Below, in pieces: positions 46,601-54,694 of a DNA stretch of 64,000 nucleotides. The notes below the pieces were generated by a model. It ran no database searches. It saw only the letters and a list, made by a program, of their open reading frames with translations, and was not told where the DNA came from. A program made the translations under genes and the position numbers. The stretch comes from an uncultured Bacteroidales bacterium. Lineage in GTDB: Bacteria; Bacteroidota; Bacteroidia; Bacteroidales; Bacteroidaceae. Every line of letters begins with the position of its first letter. Position 1 is the first letter of the stretch. Where the stretch lies: NCBI GenBank assembly GCA_902778625.1, contig CACYYM010000004.1:170423-234422 (forward strand), written 5' to 3'.

Positions 46601-46927
46601 CAGACACTCTATCGGTTCCTGGGTGCCGGGCCACACGTCATCGCTCATACGACCGTGAAAGAGTTGGATGCCCTGAATGCCCGACTGAGCGATTGACTCA
46701 AGGTCGCGCGTTATGCCTTCTCGGCTCACGTTTCCGTTGACAAAATGGAACCACGTCTCGGGATAAAAGATGCGGTCAGGATGGAGGAATGTCTTCTGGT
46801 CTGCTTTGCCGAAAGGACGGTGCAGAAGCGCGCTGTCGGGCACAGCAGGATACATTCGGCTTTCTCCGCGAAGGAGCTGTGCCTGAGCTATGCCAGCCAA
46901 GAGAAGTAAAAGTGGAATAGCTTTCAT
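43700..46927 (-). CDS. GH106-type alpha-L-rhamnosidase, exported
   Basis: About 1075 residues from MKAIPLLLLLAGIAQAQ, a clean signal peptide; starts further upstream would run into the GH20 stop. The N-terminal FVNGNVSREGITRDLESIAQ, GIQLFHG and the CPGWAMSGGPWIKPEQAM region are hallmark sequences of GH106. The C-terminal 150 residues form a beta-sandwich (LLNLGKVEEIAVVSVNGH, TSTWHNRLVYDAR). GH106 enzymes cut alpha-L-rhamnose from pectin side chains or host-derived glycans; exact linkage is unknown. 37 nt downstream of the GH20 gene, so probably co-transcribed. Confidence 0.85.
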   Translation of the reverse strand: MKAIPLLLLLAGIAQAQLLRGESRMYPAVPDSALLHRPFGKADQKTFLHPDRIFYPETWFHFVNGNVSREGITRDLESIAQSGIQGIQLFHGRMSDDVWPGTQEPIECLTPKWEDLVRHTASEAHRLGMRFSLQTCPGWAMSGGPWIKPEQAMRHLAFTRTDVEGGKEIDVLLPIDAKEDWRDWRDVCVLAFPTPKGDNNRHLEVEEVRADDHQQEWEKLLKEGKDFVMPATQPDKPYRFSLKLKGEEMPRSVEFNPIDNFNHDFGVQPDIHVRIVANGQVLLDSDFPAANWQDSDVGMTFALRQIADNGQQTRGGRFYQVEITNLHNMHIRRMRFLSAVRGHNWEMEAAWTSRSLLPLTLFDEESSQKESAGFIRRASVLDLSNRMNALGQLHWTAPQGRWTILRIGHVNTGRQNGPAPKEATGWEVNKLDTAFVTYQFNSYIGRLVDGPLKGLLNNMLMDSWECVSQTWTRYMKEEFQTRRHYDLTTWMPALFGWVVDDREQTSQFLADWRRTIHELFTQNFYGHMTRLAREKGMTASYETAAGDIFPAGPMEYYKYADVPMTEYWQPFGNFLANHNYKPIRPTASAARMYGKPRVSAESFTSFVLTWDEHLSMLREVANQNMVEGVTHTIFHTYTHNPDPDRYFPGTSFGSGIGTPFLRGQTWWPYIKHFNTYLARCAFMLERGRPVSSVLWYLGDETEQKPDQYTPFPEGFKYDYCNTDALLHRISIKDGKWVTPEGISYDLLWIPKRGRLLPETLERLCQFVAQGGHLVADEPTDIATLSADRQQASRFLKANRQLFESGNVIQGTSLSDALQRLDLKPDVKGDILWLHRQDEGSDWYMICPKQEQAFSGNLAFRQNGRAELWNPMNGKITPIASQQDGEYASLDLNLSRGEMLFVVFRHDGQKTKEKSQLAERQPVASSWVITFPQGWGIEAPLSLNELKPWKDLPLSDEGKAFSGTATYETTFQLDHKPKRELLLNLGKVEEIAVVSVNGHVTDTLWAEPYATDITHFVRKGGNRLSVQVTSTWHNRLVYDARQPKEQRKTWVINGPSDKAELRPSGLLGPVELVERR

Positions 46928-46964
46928 AAAAGCGTGCCATTCTGTCGTTTTCGTGAGCAATCCG

Positions 46965-48584
46965 CTACGGACGCTTTGTCTGCAAAGGTCGATACTGTAT
47001 ACCCATCGCATCGAGGCGCTTCAGGTGTGCTTGCAAGCGAGGGAAGAAGTCGTCCCAGTTCTGGTCTTTGCGAGGCGTCCAAGCTTTCTCGGCAAGCGCC
47101 AAGGCACGCGGGAAGACCATCCATTGCATGCGGGCTTCCGTGGGAATGCGCTCGCACCATATATTCGCCTGCATACCCTTGATGAGCTTCAGTTGCTCGG
47201 CTGTCAGGTCAACGGGCACGATGTCGCCGTCGTAGATGTGGCGCAACGTGTTGTCGTCCTGCGCGTAATCAAAGTAAAGGAAAGTGAAGGGGCAAAGCAC
47301 GACCTCGTTGCCCATTGCCGTTGCCTTTTGTGTCACGTCGGGATGGTCGCCGCGCCACCAATGCACGGTCGCCGTTTTTGACAGCCCGCCCTCGAGTATC
47401 TCGTCCCAGCCGAGGATGCGCTTGCCGTGAGCGTTGAAGTACTTCTCCATCTTCTTGGTGAACCAAGCCTGCAGTTCGCTGACGTCCTTCAAGCCTTCGC
47501 TCTCGATGCGCTTCTGGCACTCGCTGCACTCCGACCAGCGACGGCGGTTCACTTCATCGCCACCGATGCTCACATACTCGTAGGGGAAGAGCTGGAAGAC
47601 CTCGTCATAAACCTTTTCTGCGAACTCGATGGTCGAGTTGCGGCCAAGGCATAGCGGCTCCCGACCGTCTTGTGTGCAACTCAGCCAACGGTAGCACCAG
47701 CAAGCCGAGCCGTTGTGTCCGGGCATATCAATCTCGGGAATCACGTCAATACCACGAACGGCAGCGTACTGGATGACATCGCGAATCTCGTCCTGCGTAT
47801 AGTAACCGCCGTAGAGTTCACCGAAGCCCTCGACTTCCTTGATGAACTTCCAAGGGATGAGCATCGCAGGATTGTTCTCCTTTGCAGCTCGGTCGAGGCA
47901 CTGGCGGTCGTGGCTATTGAAGCGACGCCAAGCCATCGAATCGCCCGTCAGCTCGGGATAAGCCTTTACCTCCATGCGGAAGCCCTCGTTGTCCGACAAG
48001 TGCCAATGGAACTTATTGAGCTTATAGAGCGCCATATGGTCGAGCAAACGCTTCGTCTCTTCAACAGAGAAGAAGTGACGAACGGGGTCGAGCATCAGGC
48101 CTCGCCAATGGAAATTCGGGGCGTCCTTAATAGTGACAGAAGGTATTCCCCAATAGAATTCATGAAAGCCTCCGAACAAACAAAGGTTCAGCCTACATTC
48201 AATAGGCATTAATTGCCTCAGCGTCGCAATGCCATTGATGATGCCACGATAGCTGTGAGCAGTGATGAGAACGCCTTTCTTGTCGCTGACAAACTCATAG
48301 CTCTCGTCGTTTTCGTCGGGAAGGACAAGGCTGAGCTGAACCTTGCCTTTGCCAAGCTTTGTCTTGAAGTTGAAGCCCGTCTCATTTTCCAGCATATCTT
48401 GCAGATAAATGGCTGCAGGTTGGAGGCTCGCATCGCTGTAACCGATGGTGAAGCCCTTTGTGAACACGAACTCGCCCTCTTTCTCTTCGACCGACATGGG
48501 TTTCGGAATGATGTTGACGGCAGCCATTGCCGAGCAGAGACACAGGAGCAGACAGCTCACGCATAATGCGATTCTCTTTTTCAT
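46965..48584 (-). CDS. GH20 beta-N-acetylhexosaminidase, exported
   Basis: 539 residues, signal peptide MKKRIALCVSCLLLCLCSAM. N-terminal GH20b domain (about 24-150), then the catalytic barrel with FHWHLSDNEGFRMEVKAYPE, VIPEIDMPGHNGSA and the catalytic pair D343-E344 in SIGGDEVNRRRW; tryptophans near 415-420 line the substrate-assisted active site. Removes terminal GlcNAc or GalNAc from glycans. Own promoter at 48617-48624; followed by the GH106 gene. Confidence 0.94.
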   Translation of the reverse strand: MKKRIALCVSCLLLCLCSAMAAVNIIPKPMSVEEKEGEFVFTKGFTIGYSDASLQPAAIYLQDMLENETGFNFKTKLGKGKVQLSLVLPDENDESYEFVSDKKGVLITAHSYRGIINGIATLRQLMPIECRLNLCLFGGFHEFYWGIPSVTIKDAPNFHWRGLMLDPVRHFFSVEETKRLLDHMALYKLNKFHWHLSDNEGFRMEVKAYPELTGDSMAWRRFNSHDRQCLDRAAKENNPAMLIPWKFIKEVEGFGELYGGYYTQDEIRDVIQYAAVRGIDVIPEIDMPGHNGSACWCYRWLSCTQDGREPLCLGRNSTIEFAEKVYDEVFQLFPYEYVSIGGDEVNRRRWSECSECQKRIESEGLKDVSELQAWFTKKMEKYFNAHGKRILGWDEILEGGLSKTATVHWWRGDHPDVTQKATAMGNEVVLCPFTFLYFDYAQDDNTLRHIYDGDIVPVDLTAEQLKLIKGMQANIWCERIPTEARMQWMVFPRALALAEKAWTPRKDQNWDDFFPRLQAHLKRLDAMGIQYRPLQTKRP

Positions 48585-48616
48585 AATAATAGAAGTTGTT
48601 TCGGCTTTTCAGTCGC

Positions 48617-48624
48617 AAAGTTAC
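48617..48624 (-). promoter_or_regulatory. -7 promoter element TAACTTTG of the GH20 gene
   Basis: Minus-strand TAACTTTG fits TAnnTTTG, 33 nt before the GH20 start. Confidence 0.7.
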
Positions 48625-48733
48625 AAAATATTATTGATAATTGAATATTAAATATTGGAAAATGAGGACTGGAAAGCAAAATTTCATCTCATCCTGCACG
48701 CTGAATTGCCCGACGAAATAAGTGGCGAAACAC

Positions 48734-48909
48734 GGCTCGACAAGAGGTGTTGCCCAACACAACAGGTCGTGTTACCCAACTCGGCGTTATGAGTTGATTA
48801 TAGATACATGTATGTATAATTAAATGTACATGTATGTATAATTATAGATACATGTATGTATAACGAACTCGGCGTGTGAAGTTTGGCAACACGACCGGTC
48901 GGACTCGAT
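48734..48909. repeat. 22-nt-period palindrome array, mixed types (8 units)
   Basis: GGCTCGACA/AGAGGTGTT + GCCC, AACACAACA/GGTCGTGTT + ACCC, AACTCGGCG/TTATGAGTT + GATT, ATAGATACA/TGTATGTAT + AATT, AAATGTACA/TGTATGTAT + AATT, ATAGATACA/TGTATGTAT + AACG, AACTCGGCG/TGTGAAGTT + TGGC, AACACGACC/GGTCGGACT + CGAT. Register is unbroken across 176 bases although unit sequences belong to at least three dyad types. The same AT-rich triplet occurs at 40.8 kb. Confidence 0.92.
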
Positions 48910-48930
48910 ATGGGCGCCTGCAGAATCATA

Positions 48931-48966
48931 CAAAAACTGCTGTCACATCTCGCGACGCGACAGCAG
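48931..48966 (-). terminator. Intrinsic terminator behind the thioredoxin-like gene
   Basis: On the minus strand a 10-bp stem (48937-48946 with 48957-48966, one mismatch) with a 10-nt loop is followed by five T. Confidence 0.7.
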
Positions 48967-49088
48967 TGGGGTACCCAAATTACACATTCAATGAATAGCG
49001 CACCAATGGCGTTCTATATATTATAACGCACTATCCATCGATTTGTAACAGGTTTGGATGATATTTTTTACTTTATCTGTATTATTTT

Positions 49089-51515
49089 CTATTTCATCTG
49101 CTGCAGCAGTCTGACGAGGTCGTCGAGGTCGCGGGCATCGACTTTAATGTCGAGCATGTTGCCGTCGCGGTCGAAGAGCTTGTACGTCGGGAAGGCACGG
49201 ACATCAAGGTGACGCTCGATGGCGCTCTGCTGCTCGGACGGCAGATTGTAGTGTGCCACGTTGTCTCCGCTGACGTTGTACTCCTTGATGACGTTCTCCC
49301 ACGACTCCTGAGGGCTGCGGTTGGCAAGGTAGAGGTAAGCGATGTCGAACTCTTTCAACCGGTCATACTCCTCCTGACTATGGGAGAGTGCCTCCTTGCA
49401 GGGGCCGCACCAAGTGCCCCAGACGTCGAGCAGCACGAACTTTCCCTTGTAGGGTTCCAGGAGCTTCCGCAGCAAAGCCTCGCCTTCGGAGAGGTCCTTC
49501 ACGTCGTCCGACGACTTGAGCACGAGCTTGTCGAACTCGCGGTTGGCCAGTGCGACGTAGTAATCGTTCTTCTTCTCAATCATCTCGATGGCGGTGGGGT
49601 TGCCTATCATCATCTTCAAAGAGTCGAGCACGCGCTCGGGCAGCGGCACGCGCTCGTGTTCGAGCTCTTCATAAACCTGCTGCGCGAACCAGATGCTCTT
49701 CAGGAACGGCTTGGCACCAAGGGAGTCGAGGCTGTGCTCCTGGTACTTCATCTTGTAGAGGAGTGCCTTCTCATGCATGAACTTCTGCGCCTTCGGGCTG
49801 TTAAGAATCTTACCAGCAGCCTCTATAAGATCTGTATGCTTTGCGTTCTCTTCATCGACAATGCGCTGTTTCTCCTCCATCGTAGAAGCCTGATTTATTG
49901 CTTCCATCGCTGTTTTCTTCCACTCCTTCAAACGGTTCAGTACCTCACGTTCCTCGTCGTTCTCGACTATCTCGCTGATGTAATCGGTCAGTTTCAAGCC
50001 ATACGTGTTGTTGTGTCGCCCGATGGCATCGTCGAGATAATCGCGCAGGAAGCCGCTCGTCTCGCGGTGCAGGGTCAAGGGCGACTCGAGTTTTGTCCAG
50101 AAAGTCTTGTAGGCATATTGGCATGCAGCTTCAGGAAGCTGGAACCTTTCGGCGTTGAAGCGAGCCTGGCCGAAGCAGAATGCCTGCTGCCAAAGCGTGT
50201 TGCCCCGGCGATATTGCCTGTAGCGATTGGAGAGCGAGGGATGTTCCTCGAATAGACGCTCCTGCTTTGCGAACTGAGTTTGCAACAGGCTGTCGGTAGA
50301 GGCGATGTATCTGTCGAAATCTTTATCCTCGCGAGCCATGCTTACTGTCTGCCAATCGACGGGATACTTGAAGAGCTCGTTCTGCAGTCGGCAGTCGTCG
50401 CCCATGAAGTAGCGGCGTCCCTCCTTGAAGTCGTAGAGCAGGAAGTAGGTCTTCCCTGGCTCGAGCATCGTCCGCATGAAGCAGCGCGACCAGTCGCAGA
50501 AGAACCCTGTACTGTTCAGCAGCGGAAAGCTGACCTTGAAGCGTCCTTGCTCGTCGAGGTCGGCATAGACTGATTCCTCGTCGCCCGTAAAGAGGTTTTG
50601 ATAGGCGAACTCGAAGGTCTTCTCGCCCTTGTACTTGTCCGGCATGTCCTTTATCCACCCGACGACCGTCACCGTGTCTGCTTTGTAATCGGTATCCACG
50701 AAGTCCGTACGCGTGTCCTTCTGCGGGTAGTCGGGCATGAAGCGGCTGGTTATCATGCTGTATGAAGCCTTCTGGTCGCCTATCTGTATGGTGCGCTTGC
50801 CCTTCTTGTCCTTGCCTACAATGACGCGAAGCTCGCGGACCCCCTCTAACTCCCCCTTAAAGGGGGAGAACAAAGACTCCCTCCCTTTAAGGGAGGGCAG
50901 GGGTGGGTCTGCCTCCAGCAGCATTTCGGCCTCGCCAGTCTTCTGGTTGATGTCAAGCTTCTTGTAACGCCAGAACCGGCAATCATATATGGCTTGGTCC
51001 TCGAGGAAGGCAATCTTCCAGTCGCCCTTCTCGTCGCACCAATAGGAAGGCAGTAGTTGCCGCCAGCGTTCCTCCACAGGCTTGATGCCCGTGATGGACC
51101 ATGCGCCGCTGAAGTCTCCCTCGGTAAAGTCGAACGACTTGGTCGATAGGGGCAGCGGCTTGAAGTGGAGCACGACGTCGCTTGTGCCGTCGGGACCCGT
51201 CTGCTGGTGCGTGTCGAGCTGTATGCCGTCGGCAGACGTGATGGCATATTGCTTTCCGTCGGCCTTCAGATAAGAGCCGCTGGCGAACTGGAACCAATAG
51301 TCATCGTAGTCCGACCGCTGGCTGACTGTCATATAGACGAGCGTCTCGTTCTCCTTCAGCTCGACCTTCGTGATGTCGAGAGCCAAATTGAAGAAGCCGT
51401 CGCCGTAGCTTGTACTGAACTCCGTAGTGGGCTGCTCCCACACGATTTGCTTTCCCTGTGCCGTCCCTGCCGCTGTAACAAGAGCAAGCAGGGCGATAAT
51501 GACTGTTCTGTTCAT
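49089..51515 (-). CDS. Exported thioredoxin-like (TlpA/ResA type) protein with long N-terminal region
   Basis: 808 residues with signal peptide (MNRTVIIALLALVTAAGTAQ). Residues about 25-650 are unrecognised: beta-rich first, then helical. The last 130 residues are a TlpA-like thioredoxin domain: LLDVWGTWCGPCKEAL (C703, C706) and cis-proline in VRAFPTYKLF. It probably reduces or isomerises disulfides in periplasmic or surface proteins. Residues about 202-225 (PPLPSLKGRESLF ... FKGELEGVRE) are encoded by a palindromic repeat inserted in frame. Lies 32 nt behind the RND permease gene and may be co-transcribed with it. Confidence 0.85.
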   Translation of the reverse strand: MNRTVIIALLALVTAAGTAQGKQIVWEQPTTEFSTSYGDGFFNLALDITKVELKENETLVYMTVSQRSDYDDYWFQFASGSYLKADGKQYAITSADGIQLDTHQQTGPDGTSDVVLHFKPLPLSTKSFDFTEGDFSGAWSITGIKPVEERWRQLLPSYWCDEKGDWKIAFLEDQAIYDCRFWRYKKLDINQKTGEAEMLLEADPPLPSLKGRESLFSPFKGELEGVRELRVIVGKDKKGKRTIQIGDQKASYSMITSRFMPDYPQKDTRTDFVDTDYKADTVTVVGWIKDMPDKYKGEKTFEFAYQNLFTGDEESVYADLDEQGRFKVSFPLLNSTGFFCDWSRCFMRTMLEPGKTYFLLYDFKEGRRYFMGDDCRLQNELFKYPVDWQTVSMAREDKDFDRYIASTDSLLQTQFAKQERLFEEHPSLSNRYRQYRRGNTLWQQAFCFGQARFNAERFQLPEAACQYAYKTFWTKLESPLTLHRETSGFLRDYLDDAIGRHNNTYGLKLTDYISEIVENDEEREVLNRLKEWKKTAMEAINQASTMEEKQRIVDEENAKHTDLIEAAGKILNSPKAQKFMHEKALLYKMKYQEHSLDSLGAKPFLKSIWFAQQVYEELEHERVPLPERVLDSLKMMIGNPTAIEMIEKKNDYYVALANREFDKLVLKSSDDVKDLSEGEALLRKLLEPYKGKFVLLDVWGTWCGPCKEALSHSQEEYDRLKEFDIAYLYLANRSPQESWENVIKEYNVSGDNVAHYNLPSEQQSAIERHLDVRAFPTYKLFDRDGNMLDIKVDARDLDDLVRLLQQMK
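50842..50912. repeat. CTCCCCCTTAAAGGGGGAG-type palindromic element inside a coding sequence
   Basis: Two nested palindromes: a 19-nt one centred at 50859 (CTCCCCCTT A AAGGGGGAG) and a 19-nt one centred at 50888 (CCCTCCCTTTAAGGGAGGG), flanked by CCCCTCTAA and AGGGGTGGG. Such C/G-run palindromes are a common dispersed repeat between genes in Bacteroidota. Here the element keeps the frame of the thioredoxin-like gene and adds about 24 residues. Different from the 22-nt dyad family, although ATTCCCCTT/AAGGGAGAG at 15.9 kb resembles half of it. Confidence 0.85.
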
Positions 51516-51547
51516 CTTATGTTTCCGTTTTATCTATTTCGCTCTCT

Positions 51548-54500
51548 TTACCGCTTCACCGCGTGTCCGAAGCGGCTGTGGAGCCATTGGAAGGGCATGT
51601 AGAGCACGGGCACGACGAAGAGCAGCGCGATGGTGCCGACGAGCATACCGCCTGCGCAGCCCACGCCGAGCGATATGTTGCCGTTGGCCCCCACGCCGTG
51701 CGCGAAGACGAGAGGCAACATGCCGAATATCATGGTGAGCGACGTCATCAGGATTGGGCGCAGACGAACCCTGGCGGCACTCATCGCGGCCATCGTGATG
51801 CTCATACCCTTGCGGTGTCGCTCCGTGGCGTACTCGGTCAGCAGAATGGCTGTCTTGGCCAAGAGGCCGATGAGCATGATGAGTCCCGTCTGCATGTAGA
51901 TGTTGTTCTCCAAGCCCCACATCCGCGAGAAAAGGAAGCTGCCGAGCAGTCCGAACGGCACGCTCAGGATGACGGCAAGGGGGATGAAGAGGCTCTCATA
52001 GAGCGCACACAGTATAAGGTATATGAAGAGGACGCAGATGACGAAGATGATGGCGGTGGTGTTGCCGAGCGACGCTTCCTCGCGCGACATGCCGCCGAAC
52101 TCGTAGCCATAGCCCTCGGGAAGCACTTTGGCTGCCGTGCGGCGGATGGCTTCCAGCGTCTGTCCGCTGCTGTAACCGTCGGCAGTCTGTCCCATGACGG
52201 CGATGCTGCTGAAGAGGTTGAAGCGGTTCAGGCCCTCGCTGCCATAGACGCGCTCCATCGAGATGTACTGCGTGATGGGAATCATCTGCCCGCTCTCACT
52301 GCGGACACGCATGTTGGAGAGCGATTTCTCGTCGAGACGGAACTCGGGCGACGCTTGCACGATGACGCGATAAAGCTTTGTGAAGCGCGTCAGGTTGCTG
52401 CTGTAGGTGCCGCCCACATAGCCCGAAAGCACCTTCAGCACAGCGTTCGGCGTCACGCCATCGCGCTTGCAACGGGCAGCATCTACTTCCACGCGATACT
52501 GCGGATACTTTGTGTCGAAGGTGGTAAACGCGCGGGAGATGGCGGGTTCCTGGTTCAGGGAGTCGATGAGAACGCGTGTGATGCGCATCAGGTCCTCGAT
52601 CTTGCCGCCCTTTCGGTCTTGCACGTGAAGCTCGAAGCCACTTGTCGCGCCATAACCCGATATCATGGGACGGGTGCTGACACGTATCTGAGCCTGCGTG
52701 ATGTCTGCAGTCCGGCGGTAGATTTCATCTATCACGGAGTTGATGTCGTCGCCTTTCGCCTTGCGTTCATCCCAGTTCTTAAGGCGGATATTGAACGAGC
52801 CGGCAGACGACGACTGGTCGAACGTCGAGCCGCGCCCAATGGTCATGTTGTAGAGGCGGAACTGCGGGATGTCCTTGATGCGACGTTCCACCTCGCGGGT
52901 TATCTTACCTGTCACGGCCATGCTCGTGCCTGGAGCGCATTGGACGTTGACGTTGATGGAGCCCATGTCCTCGTTTGGAACGAAGCCTGTCTTAGTTGTC
53001 TTGAGCATGTAGGCCAGCAAGAAGCAGACCGCCACAACGGATACCCAGGGCAGCCAGCGGTTGTGGAAGATGCGCAGGACGCCCCTCTGGTACTTGACGA
53101 CAACGCGATGGAAGCCGACGTTGAACGCCTCGTGGAAGCGCGCCGAGAAGCTCGTGTCGCCCTCTCGACGGGGTCGGAGCATCAGGGCACAAAGAGCGGG
53201 AGAGAGCGTCATCGCATTGATGGTGGAGATGATAACGGCTATCGCCATCGTCACACCAAACTGGGTGTAGAAGACGCCCGTGGTGCCGCTCACGAAACAA
53301 ACGGGGATGAAGACGCTCATGAAGACGATGGTGGTCGTGATGAGGGCAGAGGTGAGGCCTTTCATCGCATCGACAGAGGCAAGATAAGGCGACTTGTAGC
53401 CCTCGTCGAACTTCGCTTGGACGGCCTCCACCACGACGATGGCGTCGTCCACCACCGTGCCGATTACCAAGACGAGGGCAAAGAGCGTCAGCAGGTTAAG
53501 GCTAAAGCCAATGAAGTAAAGCACGGCGAAGGTGCCTATCAGACTGACCACGATGGCGAGCGACGGGATGAACGTGCTCTTGAGGTCTTGCAGGAAGATA
53601 TAGACGACAAGCACCACGAGCACGATGGCCTCGAGAAGCGTGCGCACGACATTGTGGATGCTGGCGTCGAGAAAGTCCTTTGTGCTCATCACATCCACGA
53701 GTTCCATGCCCGGGGGCAGCTCTTTCTTTATCTCGATGGCCGTCTTGTCGATGAGCTTTATTATCTCGTTCGCGTTCGAACCGGGCGTCTGGGCAATCAT
53801 GCAGTTAGCGCCCGCGTGGCCGTTTGTGCTGTTCTGGAAGGTGTAGTTCTGTATGCCGAGCTCCACGCGAGCCACGTCTTTGAGCCTCAGCACGCTGCCG
53901 TCGGGAAGCGACTTCACTACCATGTTCTCGTAGTTTCGCTCTTCTTCATAGCGCCCCCGATACTTCAAGACGTACTGGAAGGTATTGTCGGCGTCGGCGC
54001 CCAGCGTGCCTGTCGGGGCCTCGATGTTCTGCTCGGCAAGCACATTATCTATGTCGGAAGGCATGAGACCATACGAAGCCATCTTGAGCGGGTCGAGCCA
54101 GATGCGCATACTATAGCTTGCACCCCAGACGTTCACCTCGCCCACGCCAGGCACTCTGGAGAGGCGCGGCTCGATGTTTATCTTCATGTAGTTGGTCAAG
54201 AAATCAGTATCGTAGGCATCCGTCGGGCTATAGAGCGAGAGACTCTTGATGTTGCTCGTCTGACGCTTGCGTACCGTCACGCCGCTCCTGGTGACGTCCG
54301 CCGGCAGTTGTCCCTGCGTAGATGCCACGCGGTTCTGCACGTTCACCATCGCCATGTCAGCATCCGTGCCCTGCTTGAAAAAGATGCTGATGTTGCCGGA
54401 ACCTGTGTTGGAGGCCGAGGAGGTCATATACATCATGTTCTCCACGCCGTTGAGACTCTCTTCGAGAGGAATGATGACGCTCTTCTGGACGGTTTCCGCG

Positions 54501-54661
54501 TTCGCACCAGTATAGTTGGCACGCACACTGACCGTCGGCGGAGCAATCTCCGGGAACTGCTCGATGGGCAGGTTCAAAAGGCCAATCAGCCCCAGCACAA
54601 CAATGAAGACTGAGATTACGCCCGATAATATCGGCCTATCTATAAATACTTTCGGTGACAT
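51548..54661 (-). CDS. RND efflux permease, AcrB/HAE1 type
   Basis: 1037 residues. N-terminus MSPKVFIDRPILSGVISVFI, then periplasmic porter loops, twelve predicted membrane segments, and motif VLVIGTVVDDAIVVVEAVQA (about 396-415) carrying the paired aspartates of the proton relay. GTFAVLYFIGFSLNLLTLFA and LCALYESLFIPLAVILSVPFG are typical. Exports drugs, bile salts or other amphipathic compounds with an adaptor and an outer-membrane channel. The adaptor gene is 20 nt upstream; no TolC-type gene is in the cluster. Confidence 0.95.
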   Translation of the reverse strand: MSPKVFIDRPILSGVISVFIVVLGLIGLLNLPIEQFPEIAPPTVSVRANYTGANAETVQKSVIIPLEESLNGVENMMYMTSSASNTGSGNISIFFKQGTDADMAMVNVQNRVASTQGQLPADVTRSGVTVRKRQTSNIKSLSLYSPTDAYDTDFLTNYMKINIEPRLSRVPGVGEVNVWGASYSMRIWLDPLKMASYGLMPSDIDNVLAEQNIEAPTGTLGADADNTFQYVLKYRGRYEEERNYENMVVKSLPDGSVLRLKDVARVELGIQNYTFQNSTNGHAGANCMIAQTPGSNANEIIKLIDKTAIEIKKELPPGMELVDVMSTKDFLDASIHNVVRTLLEAIVLVVLVVYIFLQDLKSTFIPSLAIVVSLIGTFAVLYFIGFSLNLLTLFALVLVIGTVVDDAIVVVEAVQAKFDEGYKSPYLASVDAMKGLTSALITTTIVFMSVFIPVCFVSGTTGVFYTQFGVTMAIAVIISTINAMTLSPALCALMLRPRREGDTSFSARFHEAFNVGFHRVVVKYQRGVLRIFHNRWLPWVSVVAVCFLLAYMLKTTKTGFVPNEDMGSINVNVQCAPGTSMAVTGKITREVERRIKDIPQFRLYNMTIGRGSTFDQSSSAGSFNIRLKNWDERKAKGDDINSVIDEIYRRTADITQAQIRVSTRPMISGYGATSGFELHVQDRKGGKIEDLMRITRVLIDSLNQEPAISRAFTTFDTKYPQYRVEVDAARCKRDGVTPNAVLKVLSGYVGGTYSSNLTRFTKLYRVIVQASPEFRLDEKSLSNMRVRSESGQMIPITQYISMERVYGSEGLNRFNLFSSIAVMGQTADGYSSGQTLEAIRRTAAKVLPEGYGYEFGGMSREEASLGNTTAIIFVICVLFIYLILCALYESLFIPLAVILSVPFGLLGSFLFSRMWGLENNIYMQTGLIMLIGLLAKTAILLTEYATERHRKGMSITMAAMSAARVRLRPILMTSLTMIFGMLPLVFAHGVGANGNISLGVGCAGGMLVGTIALLFVVPVLYMPFQWLHSRFGHAVKR

Positions 54662-54666
54662 TAATC

Positions 54667-54694
54667 GTCAATGTTCAATGGTCAATGTTCAATG
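54667..54694. repeat. 14-nt tandem duplication at the adaptor stop codon
   Basis: GTCAATGTTCAATG occurs twice head to tail. The second copy overlaps the adaptor stop codon at 54682-54684. Confidence 0.85.

Larger units (their letters stand above)
48585..49088. other. Non-coding gap between the GH20 and thioredoxin-like genes
   Basis: About 500 bases. It holds the GH20 promoter, the longest 22-nt palindrome array of the window, and a terminator for the leftward thioredoxin-like gene. No small gene was recognised. Confidence 0.7.

Noticed and set aside
48937..48966. The stem-loop after the thioredoxin-like gene as another array unit
   Set aside because: It has a 10-nt loop, a following T run and no 22-nt register, so it is an intrinsic terminator.
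51563..54613. A 1016-codon open frame on the plus strand opposite the RND permease
   Set aside because: It is an antisense shadow caused by C-rich third positions; its protein is His/Asp/Glu-rich with no family features, while the minus strand encodes a clear AcrB-type permease.
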